Assembly: GCF_001808185.1 (NCBI RefSeq)
Contig: NZ_CP017668.1
Span: 3,658,001 to 3,722,000 of the forward strand
DNA: 64,000 nt
From: Jeongeupia sp. USM3
GTDB taxonomy: Bacteria; Pseudomonadota; Gammaproteobacteria; Burkholderiales; Chitinibacteraceae
Direction: 5' to 3'
The notes beneath the pieces were generated by a model. It was not told the origin of the DNA, did not search any database, and was given only the letters and a program-made list of their open reading frames with translations. The translations under genes were made by a program, and so were the position numbers. The number at the start of each line of letters is the position of its first letter. Position 1 is the stretch's first letter. Below are positions 7,194-14,447 of this stretch, one piece after another.

Positions 7194-8147
7194 ATGTCCC
7201 GCCTGCTTGCCCTCCTGATGCTCGTCGCCGCAACCGCTCATGCCGATCCGCTGCCGTCGTGGCAGGACGGCGCGAGCAAGACGGCGATCACCGGTTTCGT
7301 CGCCCGCGTCGTCAAGGAAAAAACGCCGGATTACCTGCCGCCCGAGGCCCGGGTGGCGGTGTTCGACGTCGACGAGCCACTGGCGTACGCCAGCAGTGCC
7401 GAGCTGGCATTTGCCTTTGATGAAGTCAGACGGCTGGCGCCGCAGCACCCGGAATGGGCGAAGACAGCGCCGTTCAGCACCGTGCTGGCCGGCCAGCCGG
7501 TGAAAAGCGCCGCCGACGCCCAGACGCTGATTGCGGCAACGCACGACGGCAGTGTCGATGCGCTGACGGCGCGCGTGCAGCGTTGGCTGGCCGAATCGGG
7601 CCGCGTGCAGGGCCATCGGCAGATGAGCGAGTTGATCGCTTATCTGCGCGCCAGCGGCTTCAAGACCTGGATCGTGTCGAGCGGCGACATTGGCTTCGTC
7701 CGCCCGTGGGCCGAGCGCGTCTACGGGGTGTCGCCCGAACAGGTGGTCGCCAGCACGCTCAAGGCCAGGCTGGCGGTGCAGGGCGGCGGCGCGACCATCG
7801 TGCGCAGCCCGGCCTTCGAGACCGTCCTGACCGGCGCGGCCAAGCCGGTGGCGGTCGAGCGGGCGATCGGCCGGCGACCGGTGCTGGCCTTCGGCGACAG
7901 CGATGCCGACCTGCCGCTGCTGCAATGGGTGTCGGCCGGCCGGACCCGCTTCGTTGCGCTGCTTGATCGCGGCGACGGTGCCGAACAGGCGCAGGCTGCC
8001 GCGCTGAATCTCGGCTGGCTGGTCGTCGACGCGGGGCGCGACTGGCGCCAGGGGGCGACCGCCACCCGCGCCGCCGCCCAGCCGCAGCAGGCCGGCCAGA
8101 GTGAACCGAGCGCGCTGGTGCTTCACGCTCGCGACATGTTGTACTAG
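7194..8147 (+). CDS. Exported HAD-superfamily phosphohydrolase
   Basis: 317 residues with a clear signal peptide (first 17 residues, ending AHA), so probably periplasmic. HAD motif I is VAVFDVDEP (about residue 53), with the nucleophile Asp and acid/base Asp in D-x-D. A serine/threonine after a strand (WIVSSGD near 163) fits motif II, and AFGDSDADLPLL near 231 is motif III/IV. The arrangement resembles secreted phosphoserine- or phosphorylcholine-phosphatase-like enzymes. The substrate is unknown. ATG 7194 was chosen because GGAG lies 6 bases upstream; the longer GTG start would spoil the signal peptide. Confidence 0.8.
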   Translation: MSRLLALLMLVAATAHADPLPSWQDGASKTAITGFVARVVKEKTPDYLPPEARVAVFDVDEPLAYASSAELAFAFDEVRRLAPQHPEWAKTAPFSTVLAGQPVKSAADAQTLIAATHDGSVDALTARVQRWLAESGRVQGHRQMSELIAYLRASGFKTWIVSSGDIGFVRPWAERVYGVSPEQVVASTLKARLAVQGGGATIVRSPAFETVLTGAAKPVAVERAIGRRPVLAFGDSDADLPLLQWVSAGRTRFVALLDRGDGAEQAQAAALNLGWLVVDAGRDWRQGATATRAAAQPQQAGQSEPSALVLHARDMLY

Positions 8148-8275
8148 ATATACTGTCCGGAGGCCGGCGGATAGGCAGAGCCTATCGGCTGCATCAACAA
8201 TGCTGATTGGACAGCCCGCCGGCGCAGCGACTATCTTTTACGCGATTTTTTTCACACCGATTCAGGAGAATTCCC

Positions 8276-8881
8276 ATGGCCGTACTCGTTGGCAAAAACG
8301 CTCCGGACTTCAACGCCTCTGCCGTGCTCGGCAATGGCCAGATCGACGACAACTTCAACTTCAAGAAGGCCACCGAAGGCAAGTACGCCGTCGTGTTCTT
8401 CTACCCGCTGGACTTCACCTTCGTCTGCCCGTCCGAACTGATCGCCTTCGACAACCGCCTTGAAGAGTTCAAGAAGCGCAACGTCGAAGTGATCGGCGTG
8501 TCGATCGACAGCGCCTTCACCCACAGCGCATGGCGCAACACCCCGGTCGAGAAGGGCGGTATCGGCCAGGTCGGTTACACCCTCGTTGCCGACATCAAGC
8601 ACGAAATCTGCCAGGCGTTCGACGTCGAACTGGCCGGCGCCGGCGTTGCGCTGCGCGGCTCGTTCCTGATCGACAAGGCCGGCGTGGTTCAGCACCAGGT
8701 CGTCAACAACCTGCCGCTGGGTCGCGACATCGACGAAATGCTGCGCGTGATCGACGCGCTGCAGTTCACCGAAGAACACGGCGAAGTCTGCCCGGCTGGC
8801 TGGAACAAGGGCAAGAAGGGCATGAAGGCTGACGCTGCCGGCGTTGCCAAGTATCTGGCTGAAGAAGCCGCCGCCCTGTAA
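8276..8881 (+). CDS. ahpC: Typical 2-Cys peroxiredoxin (AhpC/TSA family)
   Basis: A 201-residue cytoplasmic peroxidase that reduces hydrogen peroxide and organic hydroperoxides. The peroxidatic cysteine is Cys51 in DFTFVCPSE and the resolving cysteine is Cys172 in GEVCPAGW. The full family length and the conserved Thr48 and Arg of the active site are present. No ahpF gene is adjacent, so the reductant may be thioredoxin or a distant partner. AGGAG at 8264-8268 precedes ATG 8276. Just upstream, GATAGGC-AGA-GCCTATC (8170-8186) can form a hairpin between this gene and the HAD gene. A strong terminator lies 180 bases downstream. Confidence 0.92.
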   Translation: MAVLVGKNAPDFNASAVLGNGQIDDNFNFKKATEGKYAVVFFYPLDFTFVCPSELIAFDNRLEEFKKRNVEVIGVSIDSAFTHSAWRNTPVEKGGIGQVGYTLVADIKHEICQAFDVELAGAGVALRGSFLIDKAGVVQHQVVNNLPLGRDIDEMLRVIDALQFTEEHGEVCPAGWNKGKKGMKADAAGVAKYLAEEAAAL

Positions 8882-9023
8882 ACCCATCTCATTCGGCGGC
8901 TGCGCCTGCGCATTTTGCTCCCGTCCGATGCTCGGAGTCCTCATGGACTTGATGTCCATTCCGGCTCCTGCGCTTCGGGCGGAAACAAACTGCTTTGGCT
9001 CGCTCACCGACTGAGACGGGTTT
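8882..9023. repeat. Intergenic palindromic repeat family B, copy 1
   Basis: A long imperfect inverted repeat. The ends AAACCCATCTCATTCGG and (reverse strand) AAACCCGTCTCAGTCGG differ at two places. The tip is a hairpin ATGGAC-TTGAT-GTCCAT at 8943-8959. Copy 2 at 10288 has the same tip with paired base changes. Confidence 0.55.
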
Positions 9024-9062
9024 GAGTAAAAATAGGTGCATGAAGCATCAGCCTGCGCGAAG

Positions 9063-9088
9063 AGCGCCGCCCCCGGGCGGCGCTTTTT
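9063..9088 (+). terminator. Rho-independent terminator after the peroxiredoxin gene
   Basis: Perfect stem AGCGCCGCCC with GGGCGGCGCT followed by TTTTT. Confidence 0.85.
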
Positions 9089-9137
9089 GCTTTCCGATCG
9101 GTCATAATTGCCGCTTTGCTGTCATCTGGTTTTTCGC

Positions 9138-10289
9138 ATGTCGCAACACGTGATCGCCCCGCCGCAGGAAGGGCAGAGCCCGCAAGCCTGGTACGACGGG
9201 CTCAAGGGGCAGGAAGGCTTCATCGCCGACGGCGCGCAGGCCGCAGCCATTGGCCGGCTCGATGCACTATGGCACGAGCTGGTCGAGTTCAAACGAAAGC
9301 GCGGCCGTTTTCTCGGCAAATCGCTGCTGCCGCAACCGGCGCTGCCGCGCGGTTTGTGGTTCTGGGGCGGCGTCGGCCGTGGCAAGAGCTTCCTGATGGA
9401 TGCGTTCTTCGCCAGCCTGCCGTACAAGCGCAAGAAACGGCTGCATTTCCACCAGTTCATGCAGGAAGTCCATGCCGAACTGAAAAAGCAGGCCGGCACC
9501 GATGATCCGATGGCCGGCGTCGCCGCCAAATGGGCCAAGTCGGTACGGGTGCTGTGCTTCGACGAATTCCACGTCTCGGACATCGCCGACGCGATGATCC
9601 TCGGCCGGCTGATGGAAGGGCTGTTCGCACGCGGCGTGGTGCTGATCGCGACCAGCAACTACGCGCCGGACGGCCTGTACCCGAACGGGCTGCAGCGCGC
9701 CAACTTCCTGCCGACGATCGCGCTGCTGAAAGAAAAGCTCGACGTGCTCAATATCGACTCGGGCAACGACTACCGGATGCGCACGCTGTCGAAGGCGCGC
9801 ACCTATTTGAGCCCGGCTGGTGTCGATGCCGACGCCGAGCTGGCGGCGATCTTCGATGCCGTGGCAGTGGGCGCGCCGCTGCCGAAAACGCTGACGATCG
9901 AAGGCCGGAAGATCGTCGCGCTGCGTCACGCCAACGGCGTGGTCTGGTTCGATTTTGCCGTGCTGTGCGGCGACGGCCGCGCGCAGGCCGACTACCTCGA
10001 GCTGGCGCGGCGCTACCACACGGTGATCGTCGCCAACATTCCGAAGCTCGGCCCGGCAACCTCGAACCAGGCGCGGCGCCTGACTTGGCTGGTCGACGTG
10101 CTCTACGACCATCGCGTCAAGCTGATCCTGTCGGCGGCGGTCGGCGTCGACGAGCTGTATACCGAAGGCACGCAGGCGAGCGAGTTCTTCCGTACCGCCA
10201 GCCGGTTGACCGAGATGCAGTCGAAGGAATACCTCGCGCTGCCGCACCAGAGCGTGCAGGAGCAACTGGCGGGGATTTCCGAGACCTGA
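9138..10289 (+). CDS. zapE: Cell division protein ZapE (AFG1-family ATPase)
   Basis: A 383-residue AFG1/LACE1-type P-loop ATPase. Walker A is GGVGRGKSF near residues 77-85 and Walker B is LCFDEFHVSD near 138-147, followed by the sensor ATSNYAPDGLY and the family-specific tail RLTEMQS. In E. coli ZapE associates with FtsZ at the constricting ring. The mitochondrial relatives act in protein quality control. ATG 9138 gives the usual N-terminus; upstream start codons in the same frame lack support. It is followed by repeat copy B2. Confidence 0.9.
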   Translation: MSQHVIAPPQEGQSPQAWYDGLKGQEGFIADGAQAAAIGRLDALWHELVEFKRKRGRFLGKSLLPQPALPRGLWFWGGVGRGKSFLMDAFFASLPYKRKKRLHFHQFMQEVHAELKKQAGTDDPMAGVAAKWAKSVRVLCFDEFHVSDIADAMILGRLMEGLFARGVVLIATSNYAPDGLYPNGLQRANFLPTIALLKEKLDVLNIDSGNDYRMRTLSKARTYLSPAGVDADAELAAIFDAVAVGAPLPKTLTIEGRKIVALRHANGVVWFDFAVLCGDGRAQADYLELARRYHTVIVANIPKLGPATSNQARRLTWLVDVLYDHRVKLILSAAVGVDELYTEGTQASEFFRTASRLTEMQSKEYLALPHQSVQEQLAGISET

Positions 10290-10445
10290 AAACGCAGCGC
10301 TGCTGCGCTGGCGCTGCGTTGTGCGCGCCTCGCCGTATTCCGTGGAGGACAGCCATCGAGCTTCCTCATGGGCTCCATGCCCATTCCGGCTGTTCCTGTG
10401 TCGGCACCTTGCACCGGTTCGCGACGGTTTCCCGGTGCGTTTGAA
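10288..10445. repeat. Intergenic palindromic repeat family B, copy 2
   Basis: It begins with a terminator-like palindrome (AACGCAGCGC at 10291 with GCGCTGCGTT at 10311). It contains the tip hairpin ATGGGC-TCCAT-GCCCAT at 10368-10384 inside the shared context TTCCTCATGG and CCATTCCGGCT. Relative to copy 1 the third-to-last stem pair changes from A-T to G-C on both sides. It may also end zapE transcription. Confidence 0.55.
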
Positions 10446-10465
10446 TGCACTGATTTGAGGTGGCT

Positions 10466-11440
10466 ATGGCCGAAACGATGAATGCGATCCTGCCGGAAAA
10501 TTACCCGCAACTGGTGTGGGGAACGCTGCCGCGGCCGGTGGCCGGGCCGGGCCAGCTGCTGGTTCGCGTTCGCGCCGCCGGGATCAACCGTGCCGATCTC
10601 GTCCAGGCCGCCGGCCACTATCCGCCGCCACCGGGCGAATCGACGGTGCTCGGGCTCGAGATCGCCGGCGAGGTCGTCGCGGTTGGCGACGGCGCCGACG
10701 GTTTTGCCGTTGGTGACGCCGTGTTCGGCCTCGTCCCCGGCGGTGGCTACGCCGAGTACTGCGTGCTCGACGCGCTGCTGGCGGTCCGCAAACCCGAAGC
10801 GCTGGACTGGTTTGAGGCGGCGAGCCTGCCAGAAGTGTGGATGACCGTCTGGCTCAATCTGGTCGAACTCGGCGAGCTGCAAGCCGGCCAGCGGCTGCTC
10901 GTGCACGCCGGTGCCAGCGGCATCGGCGCGGCGGCAATCCAGCTCGGCAAGCGGCTTGGCGCCGACGTCGTCGTCACCATTGGCAGCAAGGAAAAAGCCG
11001 ACTGGTGCACGGCGCTCGGAGCAGACCGGGCGATCAACTATCGCGAGCAGGATTTCGTCGCCGAAGTGAAAGCGGGCGGCGGGGCCGACCTGATTCTCGA
11101 TACCGTTGGCGGTGACTACCTCGGCCGCGACCAGCTGTGCCTGAACCGTGACGGCCGGATCATCGTCATCGGCCTGCTGCGCGGCAAGGCGGCCGAACTG
11201 AATCTCGGGTTGCTGCTGGTCAAGCGCCAGCGCGTGCAGGGATCGGCCTTGCGCAGCCAGCCTTTGGCGGTGAAGGCAAAGCTGGCGAATGCGCTGGCGA
11301 CACAGCTGCTGCCGGACATCATCGCCGGCAGGCTCAAGCCCTCGCTCGACCGGGTGTTCGATATTGCCGACGTGCGGGCGGCGCACGCCTATGTTGCGGA
11401 CAACCGCAATCAGGGCAAGGTGGTGCTGCGCCTGGCCTAG
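10466..11440 (+). CDS. NAD(P)H:quinone oxidoreductase (PIG3/QOR family, zinc-less MDR)
   Basis: A 324-residue medium-chain dehydrogenase/reductase of the quinone reductase type. The substrate domain shows RVRAAGINRADLVQAAGHYPPPPG (typical of the PIG3 group). The nucleotide domain has the motif VHAGASGIGAAAIQLGK near residue 147. There are no catalytic or structural zinc cysteines. ATG 10466 is preceded by GAGG six bases upstream; the GTG two codons earlier overlaps that site and is less likely. The likely role is one-step reduction of quinones or enones with NADPH. Confidence 0.88.
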   Translation: MAETMNAILPENYPQLVWGTLPRPVAGPGQLLVRVRAAGINRADLVQAAGHYPPPPGESTVLGLEIAGEVVAVGDGADGFAVGDAVFGLVPGGGYAEYCVLDALLAVRKPEALDWFEAASLPEVWMTVWLNLVELGELQAGQRLLVHAGASGIGAAAIQLGKRLGADVVVTIGSKEKADWCTALGADRAINYREQDFVAEVKAGGGADLILDTVGGDYLGRDQLCLNRDGRIIVIGLLRGKAAELNLGLLLVKRQRVQGSALRSQPLAVKAKLANALATQLLPDIIAGRLKPSLDRVFDIADVRAAHAYVADNRNQGKVVLRLA

Positions 11441-11565
11441 GCGGCTAAAACGCCCTGCCGGTGTCGTTGTACTGCCGCATGCACTGTTGCGACCGCAGCG
11501 AGTCCCTTTGGGACGTGTTCGTACGCCTTGCCGGCATGCACCGGGTTTGCGCCCGGCAGGACGTG
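11441..11565. repeat. Intergenic palindromic repeat family A, copy 2
   Basis: Shares with copy 3 a near-identical core at 11482-11535 (ACTGTTGCGACCGCAG, then GAGTCCCTTTGGGACGTG, then ACGCCTTGCC). The apical hairpin is GTCCC-TTT-GGGAC. The outer parts pair imperfectly through CGCCCTGCCGG and CCGGCA. It directly follows the quinone oxidoreductase stop codon. Confidence 0.55.
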
Positions 11566-11593
11566 CCCTTGGGTATCGGCGGCTCTGAAGCGG

Positions 11594-11659
11594 CAAAAAA
11601 AACCCCGGCGATGATCGTCGGGGAGAAGGACAGGAGTGCCGCATGGCAGGGCGGCATCC
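11594..11659 (-). ncRNA. Candidate small RNA with CU-rich anti-Shine-Dalgarno linker
   Basis: On the minus strand a complete small-transcript layout is visible. A possible -10 box TATGCT (11671-11666) lies upstream. A first hairpin TGCCGC...GCGGCA follows, then an unpaired pyrimidine stretch reading CTCCTGTCCTTCTCC. A strong terminator hairpin CCCCGACGA-TCA-TCGCCGGGG follows (one mismatch), ending in eight T. No gene on the minus strand could use this terminator: both neighbours (10466 and 11858) are on the plus strand. The CU-rich linker is complementary to ribosome binding sites, as in neisserial sibling sRNAs. The promoter is weak by eye. The rest of the gap (11660-11857) holds no gene that I can support. 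Confidence 0.5.
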
Positions 11660-11857
11660 GGTTTCAGCATAGTGCTGCAGTGCAGCAATTGAAACGGCCG
11701 GTTTGTTTTCAAATGTACGCTTGCCGGCTGTCCGGCACGGGCGGTGAAAGTACCGGTGAGTCGGGCCGGCGAACGGGCCACCCCGCCATCGGTGCTAAAA
11801 TCCCGGATGACATTCCAGCACCGCCAAAGCGGTGCTGACCAACGGAAAGGACGATAA

Positions 11858-12424
11858 ATGGTTGATCAGAACAACCTGATCTGGCTGGACATGGAAATGA
11901 CCGGCCTTGATCCGCAGAACGACAAGATCATCGAACTGGCAATCGTGATCACCGACAGCCAGCTGAACACCGTGGCCGAATCGCCGGCCTGGGCCGTGCA
12001 CCAGCCCGATGCCGTGCTCGACGCGATGGACGACTGGAACAAGTCGACCCACGGCCGCTCGGGCCTGATCGACCGGATCAAGGCATCGACACTGAGCGTC
12101 GAGGCGGTTGAAGCCGAAGCGCTGGCCTTCATCCAGCAGTACGTGCCGCAGCGGACCAGCCCGATGTGCGGCAACTCGATCTGCCAGGACCGCCGCTTCA
12201 TGGCGCGCTGGATGCCCAAGCTGGAGGTCTGGTTCCACTACCGCAACCTCGATGTCTCGACGCTGAAGGAGCTGTGCAAGCGCTGGCAGCCGGACGTGCA
12301 CCGCCAGTTCAAGAAGAAGGCGCGCCACGAGGCGCTGGCCGACATCTACGAGTCGATCGACGAACTCAAGTTCTACCGCGAGCACTTCCTCAAGGCGCCG
12401 GTGTCGCCCTTGCTGGTCGATTGA
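11858..12424 (+). CDS. orn: Oligoribonuclease
   Basis: A 188-residue DEDDh 3'-5' exoribonuclease that degrades di- to pentanucleotides, including pGpG from c-di-GMP turnover. Exo I is LIWLDMEMTGLDP (D-x-E near residues 8-10), Exo II is in LDAMDDWNKSTHGRSGL, and Exo III is in the last third with H-x4-D (RHEALADIYESIDEL). Length and sequence match the family closely. GGAAAGGA precedes the ATG. It is followed 13 bases later by pncC. Confidence 0.95.
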   Translation: MVDQNNLIWLDMEMTGLDPQNDKIIELAIVITDSQLNTVAESPAWAVHQPDAVLDAMDDWNKSTHGRSGLIDRIKASTLSVEAVEAEALAFIQQYVPQRTSPMCGNSICQDRRFMARWMPKLEVWFHYRNLDVSTLKELCKRWQPDVHRQFKKKARHEALADIYESIDELKFYREHFLKAPVSPLLVD

Positions 12425-12437
12425 GCTTGTGGATGCG

Positions 12438-12938
12438 ATGAACGCCCCCATCTTCGATACCGAAGCGCTGGCCACCGAGCTGGGCCGGCTGCTGCTGGCG
12501 CGCGGCCAGAGCGTGACCACGGCCGAATCGTGCACCGGCGGGCTGATCGCCGGCGCGATCACCGACATCGCCGGATCGAGCAACTGGTTCAACCGCGGCT
12601 TCGTCACCTACAGCAACAGCGCCAAGGTCGACATGCTCGACGTGCCACCGGCCTTCATCCAGGGCCTCGGCGCGGTGAGCGAGCCGGTCGTCGCGGCGAT
12701 GGTGCAGGGCGCGATGGCGGCCGCAAGCGCCGAATGGGGGATCGCGGTGTCGGGAATCGCCGGCCCCGGTGGCGGCAGCGACGACAAGCCGGTCGGCACC
12801 GTCTGGTTCGCCTGGGGCTCGCCCTTGGGCATCGTCACCGAACGCTGCGTGTTCGGCGGCGATCGCTTCGACGTCCGCCATCGGGCTGTCGTCCATGCTC
12901 TGGGCAAACTCGTGCAACTGATCAAGGAAAGCCGGTGA
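12438..12938 (+). CDS. pncC: Nicotinamide-nucleotide amidohydrolase PncC (CinA C-terminal domain)
   Basis: A 166-residue stand-alone CinA C-terminal domain that deamidates NMN to nicotinate mononucleotide in the pyridine nucleotide cycle. Family motifs are TTAESCTGGLIAGAIT near residue 30, FNRGFVTYSNSAK near 55, and VSGIAGPGGGSDDKPVGTVWFA near 106. ATG 12438 is preferred over a GTG three codons upstream, but neither has a strong ribosome binding site. Its stop codon overlaps the GTG of the first partial copy of the proteasome-like gene (GTGA overlap). Confidence 0.9.
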   Translation: MNAPIFDTEALATELGRLLLARGQSVTTAESCTGGLIAGAITDIAGSSNWFNRGFVTYSNSAKVDMLDVPPAFIQGLGAVSEPVVAAMVQGAMAAASAEWGIAVSGIAGPGGGSDDKPVGTVWFAWGSPLGIVTERCVFGGDRFDVRHRAVVHALGKLVQLIKESR

Positions 12939-13051
12939 CCGCCGTCGTCGTCAGCAAGAACAACCAGGCCGCGGTTGCGGCCGACAGCGCGTCAACGCTT
13001 TGCGATGCGGCGTTCGTTGCCCGTATCGGGCCCGCCGGCGGCTGCCGTTGA
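12935..13051 (+). pseudogene. Partial 5' copy 1 of the proteasome-like gene (38-codon frame)
   Basis: GTG start overlapping the pncC stop. It encodes 38 residues starting VTAVVVSKNNQAAVAADS, the N-terminus of the full gene at 13198, then diverges after about residue 20 into a tail ending GGCR. The same tail is found in copy 2. It keeps the N-terminal Thr and the Asp at the position of catalytic Asp17 but lacks the catalytic Lys and the rest of the fold. A ribosome-binding-like AAGGAAA is kept upstream. It is either a truncated duplicate or a translated mini-ORF. Confidence 0.65.
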
Positions 13052-13064
13052 TCAAGGGAAATCG

Positions 13065-13184
13065 ATGACTACCGTCGTTGTTGTCAGAAAAAACAACCAG
13101 GTCGCGATTGCGACCGACAGCGCGTCAACGCTTTGCGATGCGGCGTTTGTTGCCCGTATTGGGCCGGCCGGCGGCTGCCGTTGA
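13065..13184 (+). pseudogene. Partial 5' copy 2 of the proteasome-like gene (39-codon frame)
   Basis: ATG start behind AAGGGAAATCG. It encodes 39 residues starting MTTVVVVRKNNQVAIATDS and ending GGCR. It is nearly identical in DNA to copy 1 in its second half, and nearly identical to the full gene in its first half and in the leader. The unit length is about 130-133 bases, so copies 1, 2 and the full gene form a head-to-tail array. Confidence 0.65.
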
Positions 13185-13197
13185 TCAAGGGAAATCG

Positions 13198-13779
13198 ATG
13201 ACTACTGTTGTTGTTGTCAGAAAAAACAATCAGGTCGCGATTGCGGCCGACAGCCAGTCCACCTTCGGCGATACCGCGCTGGGCGCGGGGTTCGATGCGC
13301 AGTGGAACAAGATCTTCAAGTCGCACGGCAGCTACTTCTCGATTTCGGGCAGCGCCGCGCACGATCTGGTGATGCAGGCCGCACTGAAGAAATCCAAGAC
13401 GCTGGATTTCTCCAGCCGCGTGGCGATCTTCGAGAGCTTCCGCAAGCTGCATCCGAAGCTCAAGGAGGACTTCTTCCTCAAGCCCGACGAGGAAGAGGAC
13501 GATCCGTACGAATCGAGCCAGCTGACCGCGCTGATCGCCAACAGCCACGGCATTTTCGGCGTCTACAGCCTGCGCGAGGTCTACGAGTACGAGCGCTTCT
13601 GGGCGATCGGCAGCGGCCGCGACTACGCGCTCGGCGCGATGCAGGCGGTGTACGGCCGCGACGACCTGAATGCGCTGGACATCGCCCGCATCGGCGTCGA
13701 GGCCGGCTGCACCTTCGACATCAGCTCCAGCCTGCCCATGACCGAATATCTGCTCGATTTCGGCCGGGCCGACGACTGA
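13198..13779 (+). CDS. Proteasome-like Ntn hydrolase (HslV/BPH-related)
   Basis: 193 residues. After Met removal the N-terminus would be Thr1-Thr2-Val, as in HslV and proteasome beta subunits, with strand VVVVRKNNQVAIAADSQSTFGDT matching the HslV start. Asp17 (counted from Thr1) is present. A Lys at position 37 in WNKIF could replace Lys33 after a four-residue insertion. The conserved Ser-Gly pair appears in SISGSAAHDL. No hslU lies next to it. It best fits the betaproteobacterial proteasome homologue (BPH) group of self-compartmentalising hydrolases. Activity and substrate are unknown. Its 5' end is duplicated twice upstream. Confidence 0.7.
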   Translation: MTTVVVVRKNNQVAIAADSQSTFGDTALGAGFDAQWNKIFKSHGSYFSISGSAAHDLVMQAALKKSKTLDFSSRVAIFESFRKLHPKLKEDFFLKPDEEEDDPYESSQLTALIANSHGIFGVYSLREVYEYERFWAIGSGRDYALGAMQAVYGRDDLNALDIARIGVEAGCTFDISSSLPMTEYLLDFGRADD

Positions 13780-13793
13780 CACGGGAACGACAC

Positions 13794-14270
13794 ATGTACC
13801 TCGGTAAGCTTACCCACTGGCCCCAGCAGCGCGCGGTGCTGCCCGATGCGGTCAACCGCGCCCTTGAGGCGCTGGCGGCGCATGACCTGAACACCATGCC
13901 GGCCGGCCGCTACGAGATCGACGGCGACCGGCTGTTCTTCATGATCCAGGAAATGATCACCCAGCCGTTCGACGCCGGCCGGCCCGAAGCGCACCGCCGC
14001 TACGCCGACATCCAGCTCTTGCTTGCTGGCGAGGAAGGCTTTGGTGTTGCTGCGCCCGATCCGGGGCTGGCCGTCGTCGATGATTTCTACGACAGCCGCG
14101 ATATCGCGTTTTATGTGACGCCTGCAAACGAACAGCGCCTGAACCTGCAGCCCGGCGATTTCGTCGTGTTCTATCCGGGCGAGCTGCACCGGCCGGGCCG
14201 GTGCGTCGGCGAGTCGATGACGATCCGCAAGGTGGTGGTGAAGATCGACCGCGCCTTGCTCGGCCTGTAG
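13794..14270 (+). CDS. YhcH/YjgK/YiaL family protein (DUF386)
   Basis: A 158-residue beta-barrel protein of the DUF386 family, cupin-like in fold and linked in other bacteria to sialic acid or sugar metabolism and biofilm formation. The core EAHRRYADIQLLLAGEEGFG near residue 65 and the metal-site-like FYPGELHRPG (His near 134) are typical. The start is the ATG 12 bases after the proteasome-like gene stop, with GGGAACGA as a weak ribosome binding site; cotranscription with the upstream genes is likely. Substrate unknown. Confidence 0.85.
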   Translation: MYLGKLTHWPQQRAVLPDAVNRALEALAAHDLNTMPAGRYEIDGDRLFFMIQEMITQPFDAGRPEAHRRYADIQLLLAGEEGFGVAAPDPGLAVVDDFYDSRDIAFYVTPANEQRLNLQPGDFVVFYPGELHRPGRCVGESMTIRKVVVKIDRALLGL

Positions 14271-14406
14271 CGCGGCCCGCAAAACCTGCTGGCTGTGTTC
14301 GCTTGCCGTACGCGTTTGTACTGTTGCGACCGCAGGGAGTCCCTTTGGGACGTGTTCGCACGCCTTGCCAGCACCGCTGCGCCGGGTTTTGCCGGCCGCG
14401 CTTTTT
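14271..14406. repeat. Intergenic palindromic repeat family A, copy 3
   Basis: The most symmetric copy. The left end GCGGCCCGCAAAACC pairs with the right end GGTTTTGCCGGCCGC with one mismatch. GCTGGC pairs with GCCAGC, and the tip is GTCCC-TTT-GGGAC. The right end runs into CTTTTT (14401-14406), so the whole element could work as a long terminator for the gene at 13794. Confidence 0.6.
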
Positions 14407-14447
14407 AATTTGAATCGAGAGTACCCGGCCACGGCCGGCAGAGAACC

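Larger units (their letters stand above)
12920..13260 (+). repeat. Tandem array of about 130-bp units spanning leader and 5' end of the proteasome-like gene
   Basis: Start codons lie at 12935, 13065 and 13198, giving spacings of 130 and 133 bases. Each unit contains the leader TTGATCAAGG(G)AAA and a start. It continues with the KNNQxAxA coding region up to GACAGC. The first two units also carry the common tail ending GGCTGCCGTTGA. Confidence 0.85.
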
